Shown piece after piece: positions 37,301-47,517 of a stretch of DNA of 64,000 nt. Within the stretch, counting starts at the first letter, position 1. Every line of letters starts with the position of its first letter. Location of the stretch: assembly GCA_003254925.1 (NCBI GenBank), contig QANZ01055664.1:161263-225262 (forward strand). The letters are read 5' to 3'. The DNA comes from Chamaecrista fasciculata (lineage: Eukaryota; Streptophyta; Magnoliopsida; Fabales; Fabaceae). Under the pieces are notes generated by a model. The model saw nothing but the letters and a program-made list of their open reading frames with translations. It was not told where the DNA came from and did not search any database. A program made the translations under genes and the position numbers.

Positions 37301-38177
37301 TTTCTGATACAGAAAGTGCTTTAGAAATTGAATCCAGTTCCTGACGCAAGTACGGGATCTCTTTAAGTTTGTCAGACCAATTTCCACTTTCAGTGGTACA
37401 AATTTGAGCATTTTGGCCCCCTAATTTCCGTTCAAACTCTTCCTGAAAACTCTGGATACAATAGTTGATAACCATCTCTTCAATTTCAGACCGAAACTCC
37501 TGCTCCTGCTGCCATTCAGAAAGTGAAGCCATTGATAATTGAGCTATAACTTCTGTCCTTCTGTAGAGAGTCTCCAGTGTAGCCGCTAGACTTTCAAAAG
37601 TTTTCCGTGTAGCTGCTACACTTTCAAAATTTTTATCAACAGAGATCCGTTTTTCTGGTACCTTCTCATTTAGAATACCACCTAATCCTATTAATTCAGA
37701 GCCTGAATCAGTCCTTCTAACTGAACTATTCCCCCTAATTTTATTTATTTCCATCTTGATCTGCTTTAACTGCTCATTGGCTGCAATTTGAATCTTCTCT
37801 ACAGAATCTGGCAGTCTATCATGCCCTACAACAGTCTCAGATAAGTAATAACTATTAGCTTTACTGGGCTCATGGTTGACTACTGAAGACCCCAATGTAT
37901 TGGTTTCATCCGCACCTACATGGTAAATATGCAGTTTTTCCTTCAGCGCCACCACTTCCCTCTCTTTCTGGGAAATTCTCTCAGCTGCCTCTTGCTCAAC
38001 CGCATTAATCATGCCCTTTATGACAGAGTCACTCACCATCCTAGAGATGGTCAGCCGTTCATTGATGTCTAACAACAAGGATTCCATTTCCTCAACTATA
38101 CAATCACCCAGACTCTCATTTCCCTCACCATTATCAATAGTCAACTCACTAACATCCATACCAGTTAATCTCTCCAT
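31377..38177 (-). CDS. WAP: WPP domain-associated protein (coiled-coil)
   Basis: Four coding exons on the minus strand: 38177-35875, 34467-34341, 32774-32673 and 31439-31377. Introns are GT/AG and phases join, giving 2595 nt and 864 residues. Most of the protein is charged heptad-type coiled coil, with long helices rich in E, K, L and Q from about residue 270 to 770. The C-terminal part, with [20 protein letters not shown] and [20 protein letters not shown], is the conserved end I know from WPP domain-associated proteins of tomato and Arabidopsis (At2g34730). Those proteins bind WPP-domain proteins, which are associated with the nuclear envelope. The start [12 protein letters not shown] is the first in-frame ATG after stops. 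The huge first exon and three short last exons are notable. The name rests mainly on the C-terminal match. An N gap lies in the last intron. Confidence 0.87.
31656..31666. other. Assembly gap (11 N) inside a poly(T) run
   Basis: Eleven N bases are flanked by T homopolymers, in the last intron of the WAP gene (31440-32672). Confidence 0.95.
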
Positions 38178-38730
38178 TGGCAGCTGCTCCTTTCTATATA
38201 AGTATCACTATCAGCAATTTGCAGCCATCTGAATACACTGCCAAATTAAGAAACACACGGAAAATTCATTGACTTATACCAATAAAGATAGACAAAGTAA
38301 CAGAATCGTAATATCCAATCACTGAAAGATTCAATATTAGTAGCATATCATTCACAGGTATCAAGAGCAGATTGGAAATAAAGGGTCTATCTGATTGCTG
38401 AGAAAATACGTTTAAAAGAAGAAAAAAAACAGCAAATATTCATTTCAGAACCTTCTCCTGCATTCACTTCCAAAACATTGAATCGGAAATCAATTCAGTT
38501 TGACAAACCCATTTCAGTTTCGAAAATCTTTTCTGATACCTGTGCTTGAATATAGTTTTGCCACCAATATTACGCCGGAAGCTGGAAAGCAAGGTGAATT
38601 TAAAATCAAGCTTCGATGCTAACCTACGATGATTAGTGGCAACTCCAATGCAGATTTAAACTGCAACAAGAAGCTCAAGCTCAGAAGGTAGAGACAATCT
38701 CGACTATAGCAAAAACTGAAACAAACATGG
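38178..38730 (-). promoter_or_regulatory. WAP 5' UTR, probable leader intron
   Basis: On the minus strand an acceptor-like TGTATTCAG|ATGG lies near 38228, and a donor-like CACAG|GTATCAG near 38539. This suggests a non-coding first exon above about 38540 and an intron in the leader. It is inference from splice-site likeness only. Confidence 0.35.
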
Positions 38731-38991
38731 TCGTCTGAAGATGACACGAAGACTTCCCGATTAAGCAACGGTCAGAAAGTGTTTGAAAATCCCAAGACGA
38801 CCGTTGAAAATGTTTAAAAAAAGCTTTTGTCGACGATGTGCTCTGCAAATTGTAGTACTGGATTTTAGGGTTGAGCAGAAGAGAAAAAGTTATGGGGAAG
38901 ATTTGACGAGAGCGGGAGAGAACAATAAAGAAAATGGACCTCAGTTGTCTGTTTATTTACGAGAGCTGCCATTTCAAGAAACCAAACAGGT

Positions 38992-39500
38992 CAAAGGGTC
39001 ATTTTGGTCCTAAATGTATGCCCTAATGTTCATTTTGGTCCATAATGTTTCAAAATGTTCAAATTGGTCCTAAATGTTTCATTTTAGTCCTAAATATTGG
39101 TAAAATTTTTCATTTTGGTCCAAAATTATTGAATTTGGTCATATTTCTCTCGTCTCTCATTTCAAGTTAAGAGGAACTTGTAGCTTTAAATTCGTTACAT
39201 TCGAATTGAAAACGAGAGAGATATAATCAACTTTGGTTATTTGACTATCGAACGAGCAGTCTACTTTTAGGATTGATTTGAGCACGTTTGTTAACCGCCC
39301 CAACTGGATAAAGAAAGTACTTTTTAAGAACAATATGTAGCTCTAAACTCGTCACTTTGAACTTGAAACGAGTCATATTCAATAGTTTGGACCAAAATGA
39401 AACATTTTTCTAATATTTAGGACCAATTTAAACATTTTGAAACATAATTGACCAAAATGAACATTAGGGCATATATTTAGGACCAAAATGAACCTTTAAC
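38992..39500. mobile_element. Inverted-repeat MITE-like element (ATTTTGGTCC family, copy 1)
   Basis: The left end GGTCAAAGGGTCATTTTGGT mirrors the right end: the reverse complement of 39470-39500 reads GGTTAAAGGTTCATTTTGGT. The two arms, each about 120 bases, also share GCCCTAATGTTCATTTTGGT and TAATGTTTCAAAATGTT. The interior carries the same CTCTC-GTTTCAAGTT motif as the 687-1167 element. A second copy is at 45150-45470. It lies about 270 bases upstream of the likely WAP leader exon. No certain target duplication. Confidence 0.7.
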
Positions 39501-39944
39501 CAACCAAATATTATATAGTAAATAAAGAAAAAGAGAGAATATATACCCAATTTGTCTTCATTATATTGTTTGGTATTCATAATGTTACATTTTGTCCATT
39601 TCAAAAAGCAATGTTATACTTTATTCCTCTGATCAGATTCCATTCCATCCAAAGAAACTTTTTTTTTATTATTATTATATTTGGTATTTTCATGAGATGG
39701 AATCATGGAAATTTTGAAAGTGATAGTTGGTGTTGATGAAGAAATTTCATGCAAGGGCTATTTAATTCTTTACACTCATTTTTGGAAATGAAAAAAAACA
39801 GTGGTTCTGTTGGATGAAAAAATAAAAAATAAAACTGCATTCCAAAAGCAGTTTTTAACTTTTAAAAGCAGGGAACAAAATGTTTACGTATGCAAAAGCT
39901 CCCCTAATTCCTTAATCAAGCCATGGTTTAATAAATCCAAGACA
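39501..39944. other. AT-rich spacer
   Basis: No gene or defined element seen. Confidence 0.5.
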
Positions 39945-40000
<56 letters not shown>

Positions 40001-40001
40001 G
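39945..40001. repeat. (AAT)n microsatellite
   Basis: About 18 AAT units directly abutting the inverted-repeat element at 40002. A shorter AAT/ATA-rich tract lies at the other side (about 40805-40822), so the element seems to have landed in an AAT tract. Confidence 0.93.
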
Positions 40002-40804
40002 AGAAAATCTATTATTTAATTCTTCAATTTTTATTGAGTCAACAATTTAGTTCCTAAAAAATAGAAATAGATGATTCGGTTCTTAATTTCTCACAATCGC
40101 CAATTATTTAGTTCCTAAAATATTTTTCGTTAGCTAACATGATTGATTACATGAATATTAACTACTAACGTGGATCCGTTAAATGACACTGACATTTTAA
40201 TTAGCGGAAAAACCAAACCTAAACCTAAAATTAAGTATCATTGTTTCCACTAATTTCACATCGATAATAATTATGAGACTAAGACTGAGATTCATTATGG
40301 TCATTCTTCACATATTTGCAACTCATATTTATAAGAAGAAAAAGAGAAAGATAAATTTTAATTGTAACAATATTCTTAAACCTTACTATTGTTATTGCAA
40401 AAACTAAGAGAAGTAACAAAGACTAAAATTGAAGTTTATTGTGGTCATTATTCTCACTTTTTGGGAGGGCACAACCATTTTGTCTATGTTGTCCGAATCA
40501 GATTAGTCTTCGCTTAGACCGTTACACGGATATTCAAGGGAACCCATGACATTACCCAAAAAAAAATTGAGGTTTATTGTGGTCATTATTCTCACTTTTT
40601 GTACATTTGACATTAATATATGACATTTAGTAGTGACACATGTGCATTTAACAGTCATTTCACTAGTTCAAGAATAAAGAAAGGCTCTAAAAACTAATTA
40701 GTTGATATTTGTAATTATTCAGTGTCTAAATAGTGTATTTTTATCATTCAAAAACTAAAATATTAAAAGTGTGCAAAATTGAAGGACTAAATAATAAATT
40801 TTCT
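40002..40804. mobile_element. Inverted-repeat element (TTTAGTTCC family, copy 1)
   Basis: The left end AGAAAATCTATTATTTAATT mirrors the right end, whose reverse complement reads AGAAAATTTATTATTTAGTC. The interior shares TGAGTCAACAA and a TGACATTTA...ACATGTGCA segment with 44223-44793, so both are the same family. This copy is more diverged. A 99-bp insertion with its own long direct repeat lies inside (40464-40562). Confidence 0.65.
40464..40562 (+). mobile_element. Short retroposon-like insertion with 39-bp direct repeats
   Basis: A 99-bp segment ending in an A-run sits between two 39-bp copies (40425-40463 and 40563-40601) that differ at one base. An A-tail plus a duplicated flank is the mark of LINE-driven insertion, though 39 bp is long for a target duplication. 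The insert itself matches no family I can name. Confidence 0.5.
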
Positions 40805-40822
40805 ATTATAATAATAATATAA

Positions 40823-41760
40823 TTACAAGCATTCACCAAAATGTATAAACAAAAAATAGTTTAACTGAACTATAGAATGATTTTAATAGACATTGACATA
40901 ACTTAATTAGAAGGATAATGATTATTAATTATTTGGTTGGTAGAAGACAAGAAACCAATGTTTTTTTAGTATTATAATAATATAATAATTATAATGTAGC
41001 AATCATGATCATCATGCATGTTGAATCATCATCACCTTCTTTGCTTCATTGCTTGCTTCCTAGTCACCTTTTGACTTTTGTTTTTAAATCATGGTTTGCC
41101 TCTATTAATAAGCTTGCATGGGATTCCAATGGACCTGCTTTTATCTTCTTTTTGTTATAAAAAAGAAAAAAAATCATTTCATCATCACCAGCACAGCAAA
41201 GTAAAGCAAAGCATCACCTTTTGTTTATGACAATGACACCATTCTGAGCCTTAATAGTATTTGTTTATGTTCAATTTTGTTGTTAATGTAGTGTGTGGCC
41301 CTGGTATAATATTTTTGATTAGTCAAGTGAGTTTTCAAAATATTAAAAATTATTTTTTAAATGAATTTTCGTAGATTTCAAGATATAAGATACTCTACTC
41401 TAATCAATCGAAAGAAACCTTAACATGTGCTCTAAGGGCACATATTAGATAAATCCATTTTTTTTAGTACAGTCCAAATTTGCTTATTAATTATTAGACC
41501 ATTTTAAAACATCCAATCAATTGATGGCATGTTTCACCAATAATTTAATACATCAATTGATAAGAATGTGTAGATAAAATTGTTATATGTAATTAACTTT
41601 ATATAAATCAATGAGCAATTTTTTTCTCAGAAAATCAATAAGTAATTGGTCCAAATGGTTAATGATAAACTTAATTATGGGTTGGACTAGCTCTTTTTAA
41701 ACAAATATGAATCCATTTTATTTTTGAGAATTTTTTTTTAAATTTCAATAAAATTTAAGA
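40823..41760. other. Intergenic, AT-rich, no gene seen
   Basis: No coding sequence or defined element can be supported. Confidence 0.5.
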
Positions 41761-41934
41761 GAGTTGACCTTCGGGGCTCACCAAAGTCAAGGCATCCTTC
41801 AGACTCTATGAGCGCTTACAGAGGTATTTACATATCGCCTACCATCAAAGCTCTCACATCGGCAACGAGATTTGAACTCACGATCTTGTGAGTTATGAGT
41901 TGACTCATTACCAACTAGGTCAACTTTTATTGAC
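41761..41934 (-). mobile_element. tRNA-derived SINE, copy 2
   Basis: On the minus strand TAGTTGGTAATGAG (A-box-like) is followed by GAGTTCAAATCTCG (B-box-like). The whole length aligns by eye to 18041-18222. Both copies end near GTTGACC and share GCAGG-like and TTACAGAGGTA-like blocks. Confidence 0.65.
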
Positions 41935-42788
41935 TATTTTTGAGAATTTTTGCAATTATTTGAGCTGTAAAATGAGTAGTGTAGGGAGCAAAGTAAGGTT
42001 CCATATGGCCTTTCAGATTGGTCGTCTTCAATGAGTAGTTTTTTTTGTAACATTTTAGTTTTTGGATTAGTGCCGATTTGGAGCTTCGCTATAAAGCTGG
42101 GCCGCATATTTCTTACATTGGGCCTAATCTACATAACCACAGTCGTGGACAGAAAAATTGTGCGCGTATATATAGTTTTTGGACTAAACTCCTATTTTGG
42201 TCCCTCATGTAGAATTTTTTTCTCACTTTGGTCCTCCTTAAATTTTCTTTCTCAATTTATCCATTTAATGATCAATATGGATTTTTGACCATTTCTATTA
42301 TAATGTGTACAAAATTTTAATTTGCTTATAAACAAAATATTCACCTTGCATTTTATAGGAGAATGTTTGTGATAATACTCTTAAAACGGGTTCAATTGTT
42401 ATTCAGCTTACGTAAGGATGCATGCGAAAATATGAATTTAGATGTGTTAGTATGGGTCGTCAACTTCCATTTAACTCCTTTAAAAGGGTAGACAAGTTAT
42501 GTTATTTTTTTGCCCCTCTTAATAATTAGTGGCTAACTGGCTATATCCCTTCACATAGTGCCAACTGCCAAGAGAGATTTAATGAAGAGAAAACTAAGGT
42601 TTTGAATTTATATCAAGTCAATAAATTAATTTTTAAAAATTAAAAATATAATTTAGTTTTTAAAATATTTAATTATTAACAACTTGAATTGATTTTATAT
42701 TTTTTAATCTTTAAATTTGATACTGAATTTGTATTTTTTTTCCATTAATTTGATTTAGACCAAATTATTGGCAACTATAATATTTTAA
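41935..42788. other. Intergenic, AT-rich, no gene seen
   Basis: Contains one arm-like piece with CTATTTTGGTCCCTCATGT and TTTGGTCCTCC (about 42190-42250), probably half of an inverted-repeat element whose partner arm is lost. Nothing else can be supported. Confidence 0.45.
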
Positions 42789-42967
42789 GAACTAAGTCAA
42801 ATATTTTAATTATTTAAATATTATATTATTAATTTAATATAAATTTAAAGATCAAATAATTAATCTTAAAAAGTTAACTAAGAACTGAGTCAAATATTTT
42901 AATTATTTAAATATTATACTATTAATTTAATATAAATTTAAAGATCAAATAATTAATTTTAAAAAGT
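42789..42967. repeat. Tandem duplication, about 93-bp period
   Basis: The segment starting GTCAAATATTTTAATTATTT at 42796 is repeated from 42889 with very few changes, giving two nearly identical copies head to tail. The second copy ends where the poly(T) of the retroposon begins. Confidence 0.85.
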
Positions 42968-43721
42968 TTTTTTTTTTTATCAAATCATGGCAATCCATGA
43001 AGGTTACAGAAACACCCGTTTATCACGGGAGGAAAAGGGAGTCCACTAAGGGATCAGAAAATCTAATACAAACCGCCCTCAACTCCCTAGAAACATCATC
43101 AATACAGGAGATGAAAAAAAACCAGGCAACACACCCGAGAAGAAAAACAAGATCCACATCTCCTTACATACAGATCTACAAACAAATAAACAGAAAACAA
43201 AGAAGATGCACAAGAGGCAACACACCCCCAAATCCCTCTCTGAGAGATCATCTTCAGCACCGTTCTCCACTTCAAACTTGAGTTCAACTTGTAGATCTGA
43301 AGAACAAACAAACAAAAAAGAAGAGATAAACCCTTTCCTAATGAAAGGGGCAAAAACTTCCCTAAAGGAAGAAGACAACTTCCCTAATGGAAGAGAAACA
43401 CTCCCCTAATGGAAGTAGAGACCTCCCTAATGGAGGCAGAGACAAAAAATACCTAGAAAAAGAGAGGGGCCACTAGTATACACCGAAGCCGCCGCCGACG
43501 AGGATGCTTCAGAAGCTGCCGCCACCGAAGTCGTTGCCGCCATTGCCGTCGCCGGAGACGCCATGGGAGGCACTAACCAACAGCCCCTCAAGGGCTTTTT
43601 GAACTTGCAGCAAGAACCCTAACAGAGCGTTTTCTGCGGCTAGGGTTTTCCTTTTTCTGCGGCTAGCAAAACTAACATTAAATACCTTATAAAACAAAAA
43701 TCGCCGAGCCTAGTTTTTCTT
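42968..43721 (-). mobile_element. LINE-like or processed retroposon, non-autonomous
   Basis: On the minus strand it runs from about 43720 to a terminal A-run, seen as T at about 42968-42979 and preceded by GGATTGCCATGATTTGAT. It is GC-richer than its surroundings. It contains a short Ala/Ser-rich ORF starting at 43563 (45 codons, begins MASPATAMAATTSV, stop near 43429) and then five small hairpins in tandem. No reverse transcriptase. The leader with CTAGCCGCAG and AGGGTTC resembles the 5' end of a plant LINE or a retrocopied transcript. The 5' edge and target duplication are uncertain. Confidence 0.55.
43331..43436 (-). repeat. Five tandem hairpins, about 22-bp period
   Basis: Units at 43331-43349, 43357-43371, 43379-43393, 43401-43415 and 43422-43436. 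Each has a 5-7 bp stem around a CTAAT or CTAAA loop in plus orientation (ATTAG in the transcript). Stem sequences differ, but pairing is kept: CTTCC/GGAAG, CCTCC/GGAGG, CCCTTTC/GAAAGGG. The unit at 43401 pairs fully only as minus-strand RNA with a U-G wobble. Confidence 0.8.
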
Positions 43722-44222
43722 TTAAAAAAAAGCTTTGTTCAATAGCACCATAAATACCCACACTCGTCATTTTCATTACACCATGTGGATTGGATTCAAG
43801 ATTCCCACACCATTTATATGAGATATATATAGAATACATTATTAAGGGTGTTTTTTTTTGTACATGATTATTAAGGGTGTTGCTTGAAAATGATTGAGAA
43901 GTATTAAGACTTCTTTGAGTTGTACAATTCAAGTCACCAATAACACAATTCAAAACTGTTAAAATATTCCATCCAACTATTCTTTGAAAACAAAGTCCTT
44001 TCTACGAAAAAAAAAAAACAAAGTCCTCATTTTATTCATACTTAAAAACTCCAAATTTCTAGTCTTTGAAAGATTTTGGTTTAAAAGTTTTTAGTTGTAA
44101 ATTTAGTTTTATATTTTTTTCTAAGTTCCCAATTTGGTATTAAAGTGTTAAAAGAATAAGGTACCAAAAGTTAAATCAGTCCATAGAATAGGATACCAAA
44201 ATGTAATTTTTCTTAATAAAAA
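43722..44222. other. AT-rich spacer
   Basis: No gene. A piece near 44150-44210 (AAGGTACCAAAAGT, GATACCAAAATG) resembles one arm of the element at 55486-55848. Confidence 0.45.
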
Positions 44223-44793
44223 TAGAGGAAACCTACTATTTGGTCCCTCCTTTTTTACTGAGTCAACAACTTGGTCCCTCATCTATTGGAATAGACTACT
44301 CGGTCATTTATTTATCATAATTGTCAATTATTTAATTCATCATTTATCATAATTGTGAAATATTTAGTCCCCCATTTATCATAATCTTCAACTATCACAC
44401 GTTAAATGCTTACATGACATTGTTAAATGTCACTTTGACATCATAATCACCTAAACCAACCGAACCGGACCAACAAACATAATTAAAGTAGCCTAAAATT
44501 GAGTTAGACCCAAATATTTGTATTACACGTGAAGCTTCCATAAAATATAAATGATTGAATTCTTCCTCAATCTCAAAGCCTAGATGGTCCCAAATAGTTA
44601 AATATGTGACATTTAATGTGGTACATGTGCACTTAATGACCAGGTTATCGGTATTGGTAACAGAGATAGGCTACAGAAACTAACAAGTTGACATTTCTAA
44701 TTTTTGAGGGACCAAATAGTCTATTTCGAAAATGTAGGGACCAAATAGTTAAAACTGTGAAAAATGAGGGACCAAATAGTAGGTTTCCTCTGA
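44223..44793. mobile_element. Inverted-repeat element (TTTGGTCCC family, copy 2)
   Basis: Its ends are near-perfect inverted repeats: the left reads AGAGGAAACCTACTATTTGG and the reverse complement of the right end reads the same, then TCCCTC. The arms continue with weaker matches for about 80 bases. Same family as 40002-40804, but much less diverged. A clean target duplication was not found. Confidence 0.75.
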
Positions 44794-44871
44794 AAAATGG
44801 CTTAATTATATTATTTGAACGGACTACCATGATTCTATGTGACTAGGAGCTCAAATTAAAAAGATAATTAA

Positions 44872-46097
44872 GGGCCGCGGAGCCCTATAATCTCAATCTC
44901 ATCTCATTCAAACATCATCTCATCTTAGAAAATTAATGAAATGGACATAAAATAAGATAATCTCAGATATTGTATTTTCTCCAGTTTTCGGTTATTTTGA
45001 GTTTGGATATGTTCTATATATGTGGACAATGGTTCTATCTATATTTTTTTGTCAAATTAAAGGACTCCTAAATCTAATAACGGTAATGTATTAAATGGAG
45101 AAAATACAAAATGGCCCACGTGTATGTACATGATGGAAAAATATAGGGTTAAAGGGTCAATTTAGTCCTAAATGTATGCCTTAATATTAATTTTGGTCCA
45201 TTATATTTCAAAATATTCAAATTGCTCCTAAATATTTGCAAAATGTTTCATTTTGGTCTCAACTATTGAATATGGCTTGTTTAGAGCTACGTATTGTTCC
45301 CGAAGAATACTTTCTCTATTTGGTTGGGACCAAAACGAAACATTTTACAAATATTTAGGACCAAAATGAATCATTTTGCCAACATTTAGGACCAATATGA
45401 ACATTTTGAAACATAATGGACGAAATGAATATTAGGGCATACATTTTGGATCAAAATGAACCATTGACCAAACATTTTTGTGTTGTTTTGTTATTTGCAT
45501 TATGGTCCTCAAACTATTCTTTGTTATTTTTTTTCGGTGGATTTCACAAATAGATCCGATTATTGATGACTGGGATTTCGTGTAAGCCCCAAGTTATCAT
45601 TTACAGACGTTAGGGGTTGATTAATAAGACCGGTACAAATTTATGGACCAAATTGTATTCTTAAAAATAATTCCAATATTATTTTCATTTTGGCCCATCA
45701 TCTCATCCACTTGGATTGACCTCTAACCCTTCATCCAAAATTTTCTCATTCTCACGCTTTCCAATACAATATCACACTTTTCAATATTATCTCATCTCAA
45801 TATTATTCGAATCAAAACACAACCAAACACCTATCATCTCATCTTATTATCTCTATCTCATTTCACTATTTCTTACCATTTATACCCCTATACAAATTAA
45901 AAAAATCCATAAACCTATTTCAACCAACCACAATCATTACATACCATTTTATATAATTTCACACTCTATTTCACATCATTTTCTCTAAAATCACCTAAAC
46001 ACCAATACATCATTTCATCTAATCCCATTACAACATAATCTCATCTCATTCAATAAGATTGACTTGGATTGAAATGCTCAACCTGCCAAACAGGCCC
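44872..46097. mobile_element. Possible PIF/Harbinger (Tourist-like) element
   Basis: The sequence TAAGGGCC at 44869 and GGCCCTAA ending at 46100 give a 3-bp TAA duplication and GGGCC/GGCCC ends, as in Tourist-like elements. Both subterminal regions are rich in ATCTCATCTCATTCA. Beyond about five bases the terminal repeat is weak, so the call is tentative. It holds a nested inverted-repeat element at 45150-45470. Confidence 0.4.
45150..45470. mobile_element. Inverted-repeat MITE-like element (ATTTTGGTCC family, copy 2)
   Basis: Aligns by eye with 38992-39500, but the interior is shorter. It starts TTAAAGGGTCAATTTAGTCC and ends with GGATCAAAATGAACCATTGA. The arms share TGTATGCCTTAATATTAATT against the mirrored ATTAGGGCATACATTTTGG. 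Confidence 0.7.
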
Positions 46098-46301
46098 TAA
46101 ATCCTTACAAAAAAAAAATAAATTAAATCAAGCCAATAAAATACATGAACAACACAGCACAATCCATTTCACAAAAAGAAAAAAACATAATTACAAAGAA
46201 TTATTTTTTTTGTTATAAAATTACAAAGAATTATTTGAACAAAGTCAAAGGATATCCTTTTGTCATAATATCGACAAAAAAACAACTAAACAAATAAAAA
46301 T

Positions 46302-46730
46302 GGCTTAAGTGCACTTTTGATCCCCTAACTTTTGCAAAGATCTCAATTTGGTCCCTTAACTTTTTCGTTGCAATTTTGGTCCCTTAACTTTTGAAAACGT
46401 CTTAATTTGGTCCCTTAACTTTTTTTTGTTGCAATTTTGGTCTCCTAACTTTTGAAAACGTCTCACCGTTGGTCCCAAGTGTAATTTTTTCATCCATTAT
46501 CTGCCGTTAGTGCTGATCTAGCAGGTTGAGTTGGCTGATGATGTAACAAATATGGGTGAAGTGGATTAAAAAAGAACCATTATGGGGAGACGTTTTCATG
46601 ACTTGGAAGTACACTTTGGACCAATGGTGAGACGTTTTCAAAAGTTAGGGACCAAAATTGCAACAAAAAAAGTTAGGGGATCAATTTGAGACGTTTTCAA
46701 AAGTTAGGGGACCAAAAGTACACTTAAGCC
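46302..46730. mobile_element. Inverted-repeat MITE next to the AGD12 promoter
   Basis: The left end is GGCTTAAGTGCACTTTTGAT and the right end in reverse complement is GGCTTAAGTGTACTTTTGGT. The match continues through CCCCTAACTTTTG. The arms contain repeated GGTCCCTTAACTTTT phrases. A-rich flanks hint at a target duplication but do not match exactly. It ends about 70-100 bases before the likely start of the AGD12 leader. Confidence 0.75.
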
Positions 46731-46799
46731 GATAAAAAATAATTAATTTTAAAATTGGCCAAAAAAATAAAGGAAAGGAAAAAACAGAAAATCTGATAG

Positions 46800-47517
46800 T
46801 TTTCAATTTCATGATTTCATCGACTCCATATTATCTGCATATTGCTGCATCTCCCTCTTCTTTCCGACTCTGTAGATTTCAAGTTCAGCCATTTGCAGTC
46901 TCTGAATAACTGGTAATTCATTCTTCTTCTCTTTATCATTATGATCTCACATGCATTCGCAATCGCTGATTTTCTAATTTCTCTGTTTCTTCGTTCTTCG
47001 GTCCTTGATTTGTGATTATACGATTCTTTTGATGCATAATCATTTGTCTTCCTCAATGGATTTTCGATTGCTTCGTGTAAATCCTCTATCGCTTACAGTA
47101 TTACCAAGTACATCCGTTAATTGCTACTGATCGCATTGTTTTCATGTCGTTGATACAAAAAAAATAAAAATCGTCTCCAGTTTGATGTTTGGTGGCCGAG
47201 AAAAAGAAAATTGTTGGGGTTGGGGAAGATTCGCATTTCGATTATCTTAGGATTGTGTCATTTGGGAAATGAAAATGAAGCTTGGTCTAGCTTTTTCAAA
47301 AATTCCAATTTTATAAGTCACACTGTAGCTCTCACACTCTTTTTCTCCTTTTCTTTTCCTATTTTCTTTTGTAAGTGTAGATTATTTGCAAGCTAAATCT
47401 TTTTTTTTTTTTTGTAATTAATTATTTTTTAGTCAGTAGGATAAGTTTGCTTGGCCTTAATTTTTTTGTTTGGCCCTTGGTAGTTGTTGCCTGACTATTA
47501 TATACGCTACACTTTGG
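46800..47517 (+). promoter_or_regulatory. AGD12 5' leader with probable leader intron
   Basis: A CT-rich leader-like stretch (46830-46911) ends at a donor-like ACTG|GTAATT near 46912. An acceptor-like TTGGTAG lies at about 47483, 35 bases before the ATG. A non-coding first exon and an intron of about 570 bases are therefore likely, by inference. Confidence 0.45.

Noticed and set aside
13012..40001. AAT and other short repeats considered as a CRISPR-like or satellite array
   Set aside because: Simple microsatellites without spacers. Nothing else in this plant window suggests such an array.
43509..43697. Minus-strand frame at the start of the retroposon
   Set aside because: Low-complexity Gly/Asp composition and overlap with the better MASPATAM start in another frame. 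No support for translation.
45716..45988. 90-codon plus-strand frame
   Set aside because: Made from ATCTCATCTCA-like and AT-rich repeats in the possible Tourist-like element. Composition is Ile/Ser/His/Tyr-rich without a domain.
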